A DNA stretch of 64,000 bases, taken from assembly GCA_937902805.1 (NCBI GenBank), contig CALEMB010000104.1, forward strand, positions 1 to 64,000. The letters are read 5' to 3'. This DNA is from an uncultured Bacteroidales bacterium (lineage in GTDB: Bacteria; Bacteroidota; Bacteroidia; Bacteroidales; F082). Position numbers and translations under genes: made by a program. This document shows, one piece after another, positions 25,481 to 33,789 of the stretch (positions are counted from its first letter, which is position 1; each line of letters opens with the position of its first letter). The notes below the pieces were generated by a model. The model did no database searches. It saw nothing but the letters and a program-made list of their open reading frames with translations, and was not told where the DNA came from.

Positions 25481-27280
25481 ATGAACCTCTTTCAGCTCTT
25501 CAAAAACGTCAGCCCCTTCGTCAAGCCTTACAAAGGATTGGTATTCATTACCTTAATATTAACCCTTGTCGGCTCCATAATGGCCCAGGTCAACGCCGTC
25601 GTGCTCGACTGGACCGTCGACCAGGTGAATGGCCTTGTCACGTCAGGGGAGCAGTGGGGGCAGCGTGCCGCACATATCATCATCCTGATTTCCTCGGTGC
25701 TCTTGGGCAAGGAAATCCTGTCGGCAGGCATCACCTTCGCCCAAAACTACTACGGCGAACGCATGCGCATCTACGTCAGCCGCGACTTGGCGCAGAGCGT
25801 CATCGAGAAGGTGTTGACTTTCCGCATGGCCTTTTTCTCGTCGGGCGACAACGCCACAGGCAAGCTCCAAGCCCGTATCGACCAAGGCGTGAGTAGCCTG
25901 TCGCGCACAGTGCAGAACTTCTTCATTGACCTGCTGCCGCTGTTCACGAGCGCCCTTTTGGCCTTGATACTGATGTTTGCCGCCAATGTCTATGTCGGCC
26001 TGGTGGCCTTGGGCATCGTCCCCATCTACTTTTGGATTACCTATCGTCAGGCCAAACGGTTGAAAGGCTGGCGTCGTGAGATGCGCAATCATTTGGAAAC
26101 AAAGAGCCAAGGTATCAAAAACATCATCGACTCCATCAACGTCATCAAGAGCTTCAACCGCGAACAAATCGAAGGGCAGAAGCAGCTGGATATACAAAAC
26201 CAAGTGACGGAGAACCAGATGAAAACGCGAAAGGTGGCTTTTTACTACAACGGCGTGAAGAGTTTTGTGAAGCAAGTCGGCACGGTGCTGGTCATCATTC
26301 TCACAGCATACCTTGTATTAATAGGCTATCCCGGCATGACCATCGGTAAAATCATGTACCATGTGATGCTGTTCAGCAACGTTATCGCACCCATCACGCA
26401 GCTGCAGCGCATCTTCGATGACGTGAACGACGCCTTGATCTATGCTGAGGGTTTCTTCGGTATCCTTGATGCAGACAACGAGGTGGAGCCTTCGGGAAGC
26501 TACAAGCCAGAAAAGATTCACGGCTTGTTTGAGATGAAAAACGTCGATTTCACCTATCCCAACGGCAACCAAGCCCTCTTTGACGTGAACATGACCATCG
26601 AGCCGAATAAAATCACGGCTTTGGTGGGCCTTTCGGGTGCGGGCAAGAGCACCATTGTCAACCTGCTGGACAAGTTCTACGAGCCGCAGCTGGGCACCAT
26701 CACCCTTGACGGCGTGGATTTGCGCGAATACGACACCAAGTTTCTCCGTGAGAACATCGGCCTCGTGTTGCAAAAGAACCATATCTTTGACGGCACGATA
26801 GAGGAAAACATTCTTTACGGCAAGCCCAACGCCACGCATGAGGAAGTGGTGGAGGCTGCCAAGAAATCGTACATCTACGACCAGATAATGGCACTGCCCA
26901 AGCAGTTCGAGAACAAGGCCAGCGACCTCTCGGGCGGCCAGCAGCAGCGCATTGCCATCGCACGTATGTTTCTCAAAAACCCGCCTATCATCTTCCTTGA
27001 TGAACCCACAGCCAGCCTTGATGCCATCGCCACCGAGCAAATCAAGAACAGCCTCGACGCCATCAAGAAGGACCGCACGGTCATCATTATCTCGCACAGC
27101 ATCTCCCAAATCATAGACAGCGATATGGTTTACGCCCTCAAGACAGGCCACGTGGAGGAATCCGGCGACCCTGACGAAATCTACAAGAAAGGCGGCATCT
27201 ACAAGGACATCATCGACGCCTCAGCGAGGAGTTTGAACATTGAAAAGATTGCAAGGACGATAGGGGATGAAAATAGTTGA
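25481..27280 (+). CDS. ABC exporter, fused permease and ATPase (MsbA-like)
   Basis: A 599-residue half-transporter that would dimerise in the inner membrane to export a lipid, peptide or drug. Six hydrophobic segments lie in residues 1-320. The nucleotide-binding domain follows, with Walker A GLSGAGKST (about 383), signature LSGGQQQR (about 483), Walker B IIFLDEPTA (about 503) and the switch His in IIISHS. The frame is open upstream to 25304, but that part translates repeat DNA. ATG 25481 gives a typical family length and follows a TATTTTTG box. It is a single-gene unit with no partner nearby, so the substrate cannot be inferred; MsbA-type lipid A export is only one option. Confidence 0.9.
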   Translation: MNLFQLFKNVSPFVKPYKGLVFITLILTLVGSIMAQVNAVVLDWTVDQVNGLVTSGEQWGQRAAHIIILISSVLLGKEILSAGITFAQNYYGERMRIYVSRDLAQSVIEKVLTFRMAFFSSGDNATGKLQARIDQGVSSLSRTVQNFFIDLLPLFTSALLALILMFAANVYVGLVALGIVPIYFWITYRQAKRLKGWRREMRNHLETKSQGIKNIIDSINVIKSFNREQIEGQKQLDIQNQVTENQMKTRKVAFYYNGVKSFVKQVGTVLVIILTAYLVLIGYPGMTIGKIMYHVMLFSNVIAPITQLQRIFDDVNDALIYAEGFFGILDADNEVEPSGSYKPEKIHGLFEMKNVDFTYPNGNQALFDVNMTIEPNKITALVGLSGAGKSTIVNLLDKFYEPQLGTITLDGVDLREYDTKFLRENIGLVLQKNHIFDGTIEENILYGKPNATHEEVVEAAKKSYIYDQIMALPKQFENKASDLSGGQQQRIAIARMFLKNPPIIFLDEPTASLDAIATEQIKNSLDAIKKDRTVIIISHSISQIIDSDMVYALKTGHVEESGDPDEIYKKGGIYKDIIDASARSLNIEKIARTIGDENS

Positions 27281-27315
27281 TACTATGACAATGACCTGGC
27301 AGTTACTTAAATTCG

Positions 27316-28890
27316 TCAACGTTCAATTATCCAGTCTGAAACGGTCTTGGTCTCTTGCGAGAAGGCGATACCGATTTTAACGACAGGCTTACCCTCGGTC
27401 TGGTAAGGAATGGCGTAGTCCTTCGAGTTGATTTGGTCGAGGGCCTCTTGCGCCGAGCCGCGCATCTTCAGCTCCATCACATAGACCGCGTCGCGCATGA
27501 AGACCACCACATCCGTGCGGCCACGTGCCACCTTCACCTGCGTAAAGGTGCGGTAATTGAAGATGGAGAACACCACGTAGGTGAGCACCTCGTAGTAAGC
27601 CTCGTATTTTGTGATGTCGTCCAATTCCTTTTCGCCGAATTCGAGGTAAGGAATCGAGGCGAAGAAGGCTTGCATCAGTTTCATGGCACCTTCTATGTCG
27701 TGGTGAATCAGGCTCGCGTAGAAATTGCCCGCAAAGCCCTGCGTGTTGGCATTATAGATGCCCATCATCGAGGAGAGGAAATTGTCCATGAAACCCACTT
27801 TCACCTCGGCATTGGGGAAGTCGAGCGTATAGTTCCTGCTGTAGAAGTCGTAGCCCTTGATGGTGAGGTAGCCCGCCTGATAGAGCAAGGGCAAGGCGGA
27901 GGTCATACCCTCGGTGGGCACGTCGAACTGCGACGACGGCACCTGAAGTTTTTCCAACTCCAAGATGTTGGTGTTGAAACGTTTCATCGACTCGAAAAGG
28001 AAGGTGGGCGTTCCGCTGCCGAACCAGAAATAATCGAGGTCTTTCATTTTGAAGGCATTCACCAAACTGTAAGGATTGAAAATGTCTTGGGAGTCTTTCC
28101 CGAAATGATACCCGTCATATTGTTGCTTCAGCATACCAATCATTACCTCCTTGGAGCAATGGTAGCGGTCGGCGAGCATCTGGATGTCGGGGTCGAAAAC
28201 GGTGAGCATCTCGTCCTTGGTGATGCCGCAGAGGGCGGTATATTCCCCGTCCATTGAGATGTTGGTCAGGTTATTGAGCGTTGAGAAGATGCTCAGTTGG
28301 CTGAACTTGGTGATGCCCGTGATGAAGACGAACTGCTCGTCGGCGTCGCAGATTTTGACCACCTGGTAGAACTCCTGCATGATGCGCCTTACCTCGGAGA
28401 GCTGCTCGGGCTTGTGCAGATAGTCGAGCAGAGGCGCGTCGTACTCGTCGAGGATGACGACGGTCTTCAGCCCGGTTTCCTTGTGCAGCCTCTGGATGAT
28501 TTTCTTGAATCTTGTTCCCGGCGAGCCTTCCGTGTGAGCCAAACCGTACTTTTCCTCGAGGTAGTCCAGCTGGCTGTGCAGCTCGTCGACAATCTGCGTC
28601 ATTTCCCACTTGTTCTTGCAGGCGCTGATGTCGAAGTGCAACACGGGATACTGCTTCCAGTCCTTCTCCAATTCGCCGATGGCAAGACCTTCAAACAAGT
28701 CCTTGCGTCCTTGGAAGTAATATTTCAATGTGCTGCAAAGCAACGACTTGCCGAACCTGCGCGGGCGGCTGAGGAAGACGAATTGCGATTCGTGCGTCAG
28801 TTTATAGATAAGGTCTGTCTTGTCGATGTAAATGCGTCCATCTTGGCGGATGCGTTCAAAATCGGCGATGCCGGCAGTGTAGAGTCTCAT
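27316..28890 (-). CDS. AAA-ATPase with C-terminal PD-(D/E)XK nuclease-like domain
   Basis: A 524-residue protein of the AAA-ATPase-like/DUF1703 family, abundant in Bacteroidetes and of unsettled role (mobile-element or defence origins have been proposed). The N-terminus reads YTAGIADFERIRQDGRIYIDKT, with a Walker A-like SRPRRFGKSLL and a Walker B-like VVILDEYDAPL. The C-terminal nuclease-like motif is GRTDVVVFMRDAVYVMELK (Asp plus E-x-K). ATG 28890 was chosen because family members begin a few residues before this start motif. An ATG at 28899 adds three residues and is also possible. A TATTTTTG box lies just upstream. No partner gene is adjacent. Confidence 0.8.
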   Translation of the reverse strand: MRLYTAGIADFERIRQDGRIYIDKTDLIYKLTHESQFVFLSRPRRFGKSLLCSTLKYYFQGRKDLFEGLAIGELEKDWKQYPVLHFDISACKNKWEMTQIVDELHSQLDYLEEKYGLAHTEGSPGTRFKKIIQRLHKETGLKTVVILDEYDAPLLDYLHKPEQLSEVRRIMQEFYQVVKICDADEQFVFITGITKFSQLSIFSTLNNLTNISMDGEYTALCGITKDEMLTVFDPDIQMLADRYHCSKEVMIGMLKQQYDGYHFGKDSQDIFNPYSLVNAFKMKDLDYFWFGSGTPTFLFESMKRFNTNILELEKLQVPSSQFDVPTEGMTSALPLLYQAGYLTIKGYDFYSRNYTLDFPNAEVKVGFMDNFLSSMMGIYNANTQGFAGNFYASLIHHDIEGAMKLMQAFFASIPYLEFGEKELDDITKYEAYYEVLTYVVFSIFNYRTFTQVKVARGRTDVVVFMRDAVYVMELKMRGSAQEALDQINSKDYAIPYQTEGKPVVKIGIAFSQETKTVSDWIIER

Positions 28891-28921
28891 GGGTAGCATG
28901 GCGAAACAGGTTTTTCCGCTG

Positions 28922-28929
28922 CAAAAATA
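28922..28929 (-). promoter_or_regulatory. Probable -7 box for the AAA-ATPase gene
   Basis: TATTTTTG on the minus strand, 22-31 bp upstream of the two candidate ATG codons. Confidence 0.5.
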
Positions 28930-29145
28930 ACATTTTTCCTTTTTACACAGCAAGATAGGGGAGAATGCTAGACTTAGAAATTTTTTTACTCTCATTTCCC
29001 TATTTTTTCAAAACCAATCCAAATATTTTCTATTTTAGCCGATTGTTTTTAAGTAAGGTGACATCGTCTCGCGTCCCGCGTCCCGAAGTCCCGTGTCAAA
29101 AGAATCTTGAAATAAGAAATCTTGAAATCAACAAATAAATAAATA

Positions 29146-31092
29146 ATGAGCACAAACTTTGACCCCCGCGCCAACTACGAGCTGACCAAGCAACAAGCCG
29201 GCTACGTGGAGCGCAAAAAAGCCACCCAAGAAGACTATGACCGCATAGGCTTCATGTCGGGACTCGAAGTGCACCAGCAAATCAAGACTAAGGAGAAGCT
29301 GTTCTGCCACTGTCCCGCCGGACAATTCAACAAGTTTGAGGAATACGATGCCGAGCTGATCCGTCACATGCGCCCGACGCTTTCGGAATTGGGCGAATAC
29401 GACGGCACGGCCTTGATGGAGTTCAAGACGAAGAAGGAAATCGTCTATCACATCAAGAACGGCACCGCCTGCACCTACGACATCGACGACACCCCGCCGT
29501 TCCCCATCAACAAAGAGGCGTTGCACAACGCCATCGTTATCGCCCTGCGTTCCAACCTGAACATTGTGGGCGAGGTGCATATCACCCGTAAGCAATACCT
29601 CGACGGCTCCATCCCGACAGGCTTCCAGCGTACGGCTATCATCGGCGTGGAAGGCTTGCTCAAGCTGCCGAAGAAGGACATCCGTCTCATCCAGCTGAGC
29701 ATCGAAGAGGATGCCTGCCGCGAGATTAGCGATATCGGCCACCGCCGTGTCTATCAGACCGACCGCCTCGGTGTGCCGTTGATTGAGACTGTCACCTATC
29801 CCGATTGCAAGAACCCCGACGAGTTGCGCGAGACCTGCGAATACATCCGCTTCCTTGGCCGTTCAACGGGGTTGGTTCGCACGGGTATGGGCGCAGGCCG
29901 TCAGGATGTCAACGTGAGCTGCACGGGCGGCACCCGTATTGAACTGAAGGGTGTGCAACATGCCAAGTGGATTCCCGAACTCTCTCATAACGAGTGCTTC
30001 CGCCAATGGTCGCTGGTGCAGCTGCAAGAAAGGCTGAACCGCGAAATCGGCAAGGAAGGCTGGAAGGTGGAAGTGGCTGACGCGTCGGTGATTACCGACT
30101 ACTTGCCCATCCTCGACAACAAGGCTAAGGGTGGCGCGATGAAGATTATCAAGCTGCCGAAGTTCCGTGGCGTGCTGTCGCACTTCACCCAACCTGGCAA
30201 GATGTTCGCCGACGAAATCGCCGACCGTCTGAAGGTCATCGCCTGCCTCGAGCGTCCCAATATGCTTCACGACGAGATGTTGGAGCCTGTGCTGACGCAT
30301 GCTCAGTGGCACAGACTGGGCAAGAAAGTCCATGCCACCACCGATGACGCCCTCATCCTCGTGTGGGGTCCCAAGGAAGACATGCCTACCGCCATCGAGA
30401 CGGTGGAAGAGCGTTGCCTCATGGCTTTCGACGGCGTGCCGAAGGAAACCCGTAAGGCCATCTGCAACGGCATCACCATCTTCGAGCGCGTACTCCCTGG
30501 TGCCGACCGTATGTATCCCGACACCGACTCGGCCCCCATCCCGCTCGACCCGGCTTACATCAAGGCCATGCGCGCCGAACTGCCCACCGAAATCATCGAC
30601 CGTTATTATCAACTCAAGGAATGGAACGTGCCGGAGGACTGCTTCAGATACATCTTTGCGAAGAACTGGTTCCCCGCCATCGCCGAAGTCGTCGAGAAAC
30701 TCGGCGTCGATGGCCGCACCGTCGGTCGCTTTGTCGGCATGAGGATCAAGCATCTCTTGGGCAAGAACCCCGCCTCGAAGTTCAATGGCGAGACCTTGTT
30801 CAAGCTCTTCGCCTTCCTGAAAGAACAGGGCCTGAACAGCCGCTTGGCATGGAACATGGCTCCCACCTTGGTGGAAGATGCTTCGATGGATATGCAGCAG
30901 GTCCTCGACAAGATGGGCTTCAAGCGTTTCGCTAAGGACGACTTGCTCACTAAGCTCGACAACCTCTGCGCTGGCTTCGCCCCGAAGAAGAAATCCTGCA
31001 CCGACCTCGACCGTCAAAACTGGATCATGGGTCAGATGAAGGAAGCGATGGGTAACATCGAAATGAAAGAATTGGCTAACAACATCAAATAA
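29146..31092 (+). CDS. gatE: Glu-tRNA(Gln) amidotransferase subunit E (archaeal type)
   Basis: Kinase/transferase subunit that would convert misacylated Glu-tRNA(Gln) to Gln-tRNA(Gln) using ammonia from GatD. The 648-residue length and order fit GatE, not the shorter GatB. GatB-like cradle: GLEVHQQIKTKEKLFCHCP, TPPFPINKEALHNA, QYLDGSIPTGFQRT, RLIQLSIEEDACR, TDRLGVPLIETVTYPD, RQDVNVS, ELKGVQHAKWIPE. A GAD-type insert follows (LPKFRGVLSHFTQPGKMFADE ... DDALILVWGP), then the helical YqeY-like tail (ELPTEIIDRYYQL onward). No TAnnTTTG box is visible upstream. gatD follows after eight bases, so the pair is surely co-transcribed. GatDE has been described as the archaeal system, so finding it among Bacteroidetes genes is unusual. 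Confidence 0.9.
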   Translation: MSTNFDPRANYELTKQQAGYVERKKATQEDYDRIGFMSGLEVHQQIKTKEKLFCHCPAGQFNKFEEYDAELIRHMRPTLSELGEYDGTALMEFKTKKEIVYHIKNGTACTYDIDDTPPFPINKEALHNAIVIALRSNLNIVGEVHITRKQYLDGSIPTGFQRTAIIGVEGLLKLPKKDIRLIQLSIEEDACREISDIGHRRVYQTDRLGVPLIETVTYPDCKNPDELRETCEYIRFLGRSTGLVRTGMGAGRQDVNVSCTGGTRIELKGVQHAKWIPELSHNECFRQWSLVQLQERLNREIGKEGWKVEVADASVITDYLPILDNKAKGGAMKIIKLPKFRGVLSHFTQPGKMFADEIADRLKVIACLERPNMLHDEMLEPVLTHAQWHRLGKKVHATTDDALILVWGPKEDMPTAIETVEERCLMAFDGVPKETRKAICNGITIFERVLPGADRMYPDTDSAPIPLDPAYIKAMRAELPTEIIDRYYQLKEWNVPEDCFRYIFAKNWFPAIAEVVEKLGVDGRTVGRFVGMRIKHLLGKNPASKFNGETLFKLFAFLKEQGLNSRLAWNMAPTLVEDASMDMQQVLDKMGFKRFAKDDLLTKLDNLCAGFAPKKKSCTDLDRQNWIMGQMKEAMGNIEMKELANNIK

Positions 31093-31100
31093 TTTGCAAC

Positions 31101-32489
31101 ATGGCTGAAGATTTTTTCCAAGGATATTGGGGTGCCTCGCTTGAGGTGCTCAAGAAATACAACTGCCGCGTGTGGAGTCAGGCCGAGTGTCAGACCACGG
31201 GTGGCCTCTTCAAAGGCACGATCCTGCCTCGCGCCGCCTTCCAGGACGACCAGCACATCGTGATGAAAGTCAACACGGGCTACAACATCGGTGTTGACAT
31301 CAGCACCATCACCAGCATGGTGGAGCTTGACTACAAGAAAGCCAACTACCACATCCCGGAGAAGGAATTTCCTTACACTGAGGGACTTCCACATGTGAAG
31401 CTGCTCGGCACGGGTGGTACTATTGCCTCGCGTCTGGACTACCGCACGGGTGCCGTGATTCCCGCTTTCTCGCCTGGTGAGTTGTATGGTGCCGTGCCGG
31501 AGTTGGCCGACATCTGCAACCTCGACACTGAGAAGGTGTTCGCTGTGTTCTCCGAGAACATGTCGCCCAAGGAATACATTGCCTTGGCCAAGAAGATTGG
31601 TGAGGAAATCCAAAACGGCATCGATGGCATCGTCATCGGTCACGGTACCGATACGTTGGCCCACACCGCCGCTGCCTTGACTTTCATGTGCCAGAATCTG
31701 CCTGTGCCGATTGTCTTGGTCGGCTCACAGCGTTCTTCAGACCGTCCGTCATCGGATGCCGCCTTGAACCTGATGCATGCCATGACCGCTGCCGGTCACG
31801 GCGACGTGGCCGAGGTGATGGTCTGCATGTTTGGTCCCACCTCTGATGAGTACGGCTTCTTGCACCGTGGCACGCGTGTGCGTAAGATGCACTCCAGCTA
31901 TCGTTCCACCTTCCGCACCATCGGCGATACCCCCGTCGCCACCGTGGACAGAAAGAATGGCGTGGTGCCGATTAAGGAAGTCTACAACCATCGCCGCAAC
32001 GACCGCGACGTGAAGATCATCCCGACCTTCGACGACCGTGTAGCCATCCTCTACTACTATCCCGGCATGAAGCCTGATGTGCTTGATGCTTTGGTCGACA
32101 ATGGCTACAAGGGCATTGTTTGGGACGGCACGGGCTTGGGTCACGTCAACCGTGGCATGTTTGACGCCATCCAGCGCGCCACCGACAAGGGCGTACACCA
32201 GTACATGACCGTGCAGACCATCTGGGGCTATGCCCACATGTTCGTTTACGACACCGGTCGCGACCTGATGAACCGTGGTATCATTCCGGCTGGCAACATG
32301 CTCGCCGAGACGGCTTACATCAAGTTGGGATGGGCTTTGGGTCAGACGCATGACAGGGAAGAGGTGAAGAACATCATGCTCACCCCCGTCAACAGCGAGA
32401 TTACCCCGCGTGAGCCATACAACGGCTATCTTGTCTATCAAGGCGGCGTGCCCGAAGTGGAGAGCTTCGTTCGTAGAGTCCATAAGTAA
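31101..32489 (+). CDS. gatD: Glu-tRNA(Gln) amidotransferase subunit D (archaeal type)
   Basis: Asparaginase-like glutaminase subunit (462 aa) that would supply ammonia to GatE. An N-terminal SH3-like domain (about 1-75; KGTILPRAAFQDDQHIVMKV, TGYNIGVDI) separates GatD from plain asparaginases. Catalytic residues: T107 in GTGGTIAS, T183-D184 in GHGTDTLAHT, and a lysine, probably K262, in VRKMHSS. SENMSP and SQRSSDRPSSDAALNL are further strong family signatures. Gene order is gatE-gatD with an eight-base gap. A hairpin follows. Base composition does not stand out by eye from the neighbours, so any transfer is not recent or has ameliorated. Confidence 0.92.
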   Translation: MAEDFFQGYWGASLEVLKKYNCRVWSQAECQTTGGLFKGTILPRAAFQDDQHIVMKVNTGYNIGVDISTITSMVELDYKKANYHIPEKEFPYTEGLPHVKLLGTGGTIASRLDYRTGAVIPAFSPGELYGAVPELADICNLDTEKVFAVFSENMSPKEYIALAKKIGEEIQNGIDGIVIGHGTDTLAHTAAALTFMCQNLPVPIVLVGSQRSSDRPSSDAALNLMHAMTAAGHGDVAEVMVCMFGPTSDEYGFLHRGTRVRKMHSSYRSTFRTIGDTPVATVDRKNGVVPIKEVYNHRRNDRDVKIIPTFDDRVAILYYYPGMKPDVLDALVDNGYKGIVWDGTGLGHVNRGMFDAIQRATDKGVHQYMTVQTIWGYAHMFVYDTGRDLMNRGIIPAGNMLAETAYIKLGWALGQTHDREEVKNIMLTPVNSEITPREPYNGYLVYQGGVPEVESFVRRVHK

Positions 32490-32496
32490 ACAAAAG

Positions 32497-32537
32497 ACCC
32501 GCCCGAGGCATGAAAGGCTCTTGTGCCGAAGGCGGGT
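32497..32537 (+). terminator. Hairpin after gatD, no clear U tract
   Basis: Stem ACCCGCC / GGCGGGT enclosing a shorter GGCA/TGCC stem. The sequence after it is TAACCAAAAAAC rather than T-rich. It could be an atypical terminator or a processing hairpin between gatD and the next gene. Confidence 0.45.
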
Positions 32538-32582
32538 TAACCAAAAAACAAAAACAAGAGCTTAACCCAAAATTGAATCAAA

Positions 32583-33077
32583 ATGAAGAAAGTTTTTATG
32601 CTTGTCATGGTCGCTTTGATGACCCTCGGCGTGAGCCAAAAGGCCCAAGCCATTGAAGACCCTAACCCGGTAGGGACGCTGGTCCTCGGTGCTCGCTTTA
32701 ATATGGAACCTGGTCCCGGTTACTTTGGTGTCGGTGCTAACATTGTTGGTGACTACACCTTGTTTAACCACTGGTGGATGGGTCATTTCACGCTTGGTGG
32801 TTATATTGGTTCCAACTTTCATACTCACATGCCTCAATTTACTTTCATGCCGAGAGCCACCTACGGACTAAACATCACTGAAGATTTGGAAGTCCATGCT
32901 GCAGTAATGATGGGTTTAGGTGTGAGATTTAATACTGCTCTCAACCATGTGTTTTTTTCACATGGTGAACTCACTGGTGTCCGTTACTACTTCACTCCCA
33001 ACATAGGAGCAGAGGCAGAGTTGGGCTATGTTTATTGCATGGGTTATTTCCACATTGGCGTTACCGTCAGACTCTAA
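32583..33077 (+). CDS. Small predicted outer-membrane beta-barrel protein
   Basis: I do not recognise a family. The 164-residue product has a signal peptide (MKKVFMLVMVALMTLGVSQKA, cut after about 23). The mature part consists of alternating aromatic/hydrophobic strands rich in Gly (YFGVGANIVGDYTLF, GHFTLGGYIGSNF, LEVHAAVMMGLGVRF, IGAEAELGYVYCMGYFHIGVTVRL), and the last strand ends in an aromatic-x-hydrophobic pattern usual for barrels. About eight strands fit the length. It stands between gatD and a terminator and has no obvious partner. Confidence 0.6.
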   Translation: MKKVFMLVMVALMTLGVSQKAQAIEDPNPVGTLVLGARFNMEPGPGYFGVGANIVGDYTLFNHWWMGHFTLGGYIGSNFHTHMPQFTFMPRATYGLNITEDLEVHAAVMMGLGVRFNTALNHVFFSHGELTGVRYYFTPNIGAEAELGYVYCMGYFHIGVTVRL

Positions 33078-33097
33078 GCTTAAGTCTCGTTTGACAT

Positions 33098-33152
33098 AAA
33101 AGGACTCCTTCCGTTTGCTCGACTTGCAGCAATCGACGGAAGGGGCCTTTTT
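33098..33152 (+). terminator. Rho-independent terminator after the small outer-membrane protein gene
   Basis: Stem AAAAGG-ACT-CCTTCCGT / ACGGAAGG-GGCCTTTTT with a 21-nt loop, ending in TTTTT. Confidence 0.85.
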
Positions 33153-33164
33153 CGTGTTTTTCTT

Positions 33165-33196
33165 TTTGTATTCTTCAAGAAATATTTTACCTTTGC
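33165..33196 (+). promoter_or_regulatory. Promoter of the mce-mmd cluster
   Basis: TTTG (33165-33168), 20 bp, then TACCTTTG (33189-33196); start codon at 33247. One of the best -33/-7 matches in the window. Confidence 0.7.
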
Positions 33197-33246
33197 ACCG
33201 TGAATTCACCATACGTATTTTTTAACAAGAAATTATTCGAATAATT

Positions 33247-33663
33247 ATGCAACCATCTCACATTGAGCACATTGGAATCGCCGTCACAAGCTTGGACGAG
33301 TCCATTCCTTTCTTTGAAAAACTGCTTGGCACCAAGTGCTATGCCATTGAAGAAGTCGTCGACCAGAAGGTGAAGACCGCTTTCTTGCGTTGCGGCCAGA
33401 CCAAAATCGAGCTTTTGGAGCCCACCAGCCCTGAGAGCACCATCGCCGCTTTCATTGAGAAAAACAACGGCAAGGGTGGTATGCACCACATCGCTTTCGC
33501 CGTGGAAAACCTTGAAGGCCACCTCGAAGAGGCCAAGGAAGCCGGCATTCGTCTCATCGACCAGGCTCCTCGCAAGGGTGCCGAAGGATTGAGCATCGCC
33601 TTCCTGCATCCGAAATCGACTTTCGGTGTGCTGACTGAATTCTGCGAGGATAAGAATAAGTAA
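33247..33663 (+). CDS. mce: Methylmalonyl-CoA epimerase
   Basis: Interconverts (R)- and (S)-methylmalonyl-CoA between methylmalonyl-CoA mutase and the decarboxylase encoded next. The 138 residues form a paired VOC/glyoxalase fold. Metal ligands are likely the His in HIEHIGIAV, a Gln or Glu in the first half, the His pair in GGMHHIAFAV, and the Glu in VLTEFCE. Length and motifs are standard. It is the first gene of a five-gene cluster ending at 37952. A 126-bp gap with a CAGCTGATAGC-type repeat separates it from mmdA. Confidence 0.93.
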   Translation: MQPSHIEHIGIAVTSLDESIPFFEKLLGTKCYAIEEVVDQKVKTAFLRCGQTKIELLEPTSPESTIAAFIEKNNGKGGMHHIAFAVENLEGHLEEAKEAGIRLIDQAPRKGAEGLSIAFLHPKSTFGVLTEFCEDKNK

Positions 33664-33682
33664 GATACAAGAAGCCAATTGG

Positions 33683-33760
33683 CTTTCAGCAATCAGCAGT
33701 CAGCTCTCAGCTTTAAGTGCCGCATTGCTGACGGCTGATAGCTGACAGCTGATAGCGAAA
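33683..33760. repeat. Low-complexity inverted repeat of CAGC/GCTG units
   Basis: Left half rich in CAGCAATCAGCAGTCAGC, right half in GCTGACGGCTGATAGC and GCTGACAGCTGATAGC. Together they can fold into a long imperfect hairpin between mce and mmdA. Confidence 0.7.
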
Positions 33761-33789
33761 AAATTGTAATAATTATAACACACAATACT

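Noticed and set aside
32497..32537. Riboswitch or leader control ahead of the small outer-membrane protein gene
   Set aside because: Only one two-part hairpin is visible, with no conserved motif of a known riboswitch; I list it only as a hairpin or weak terminator.
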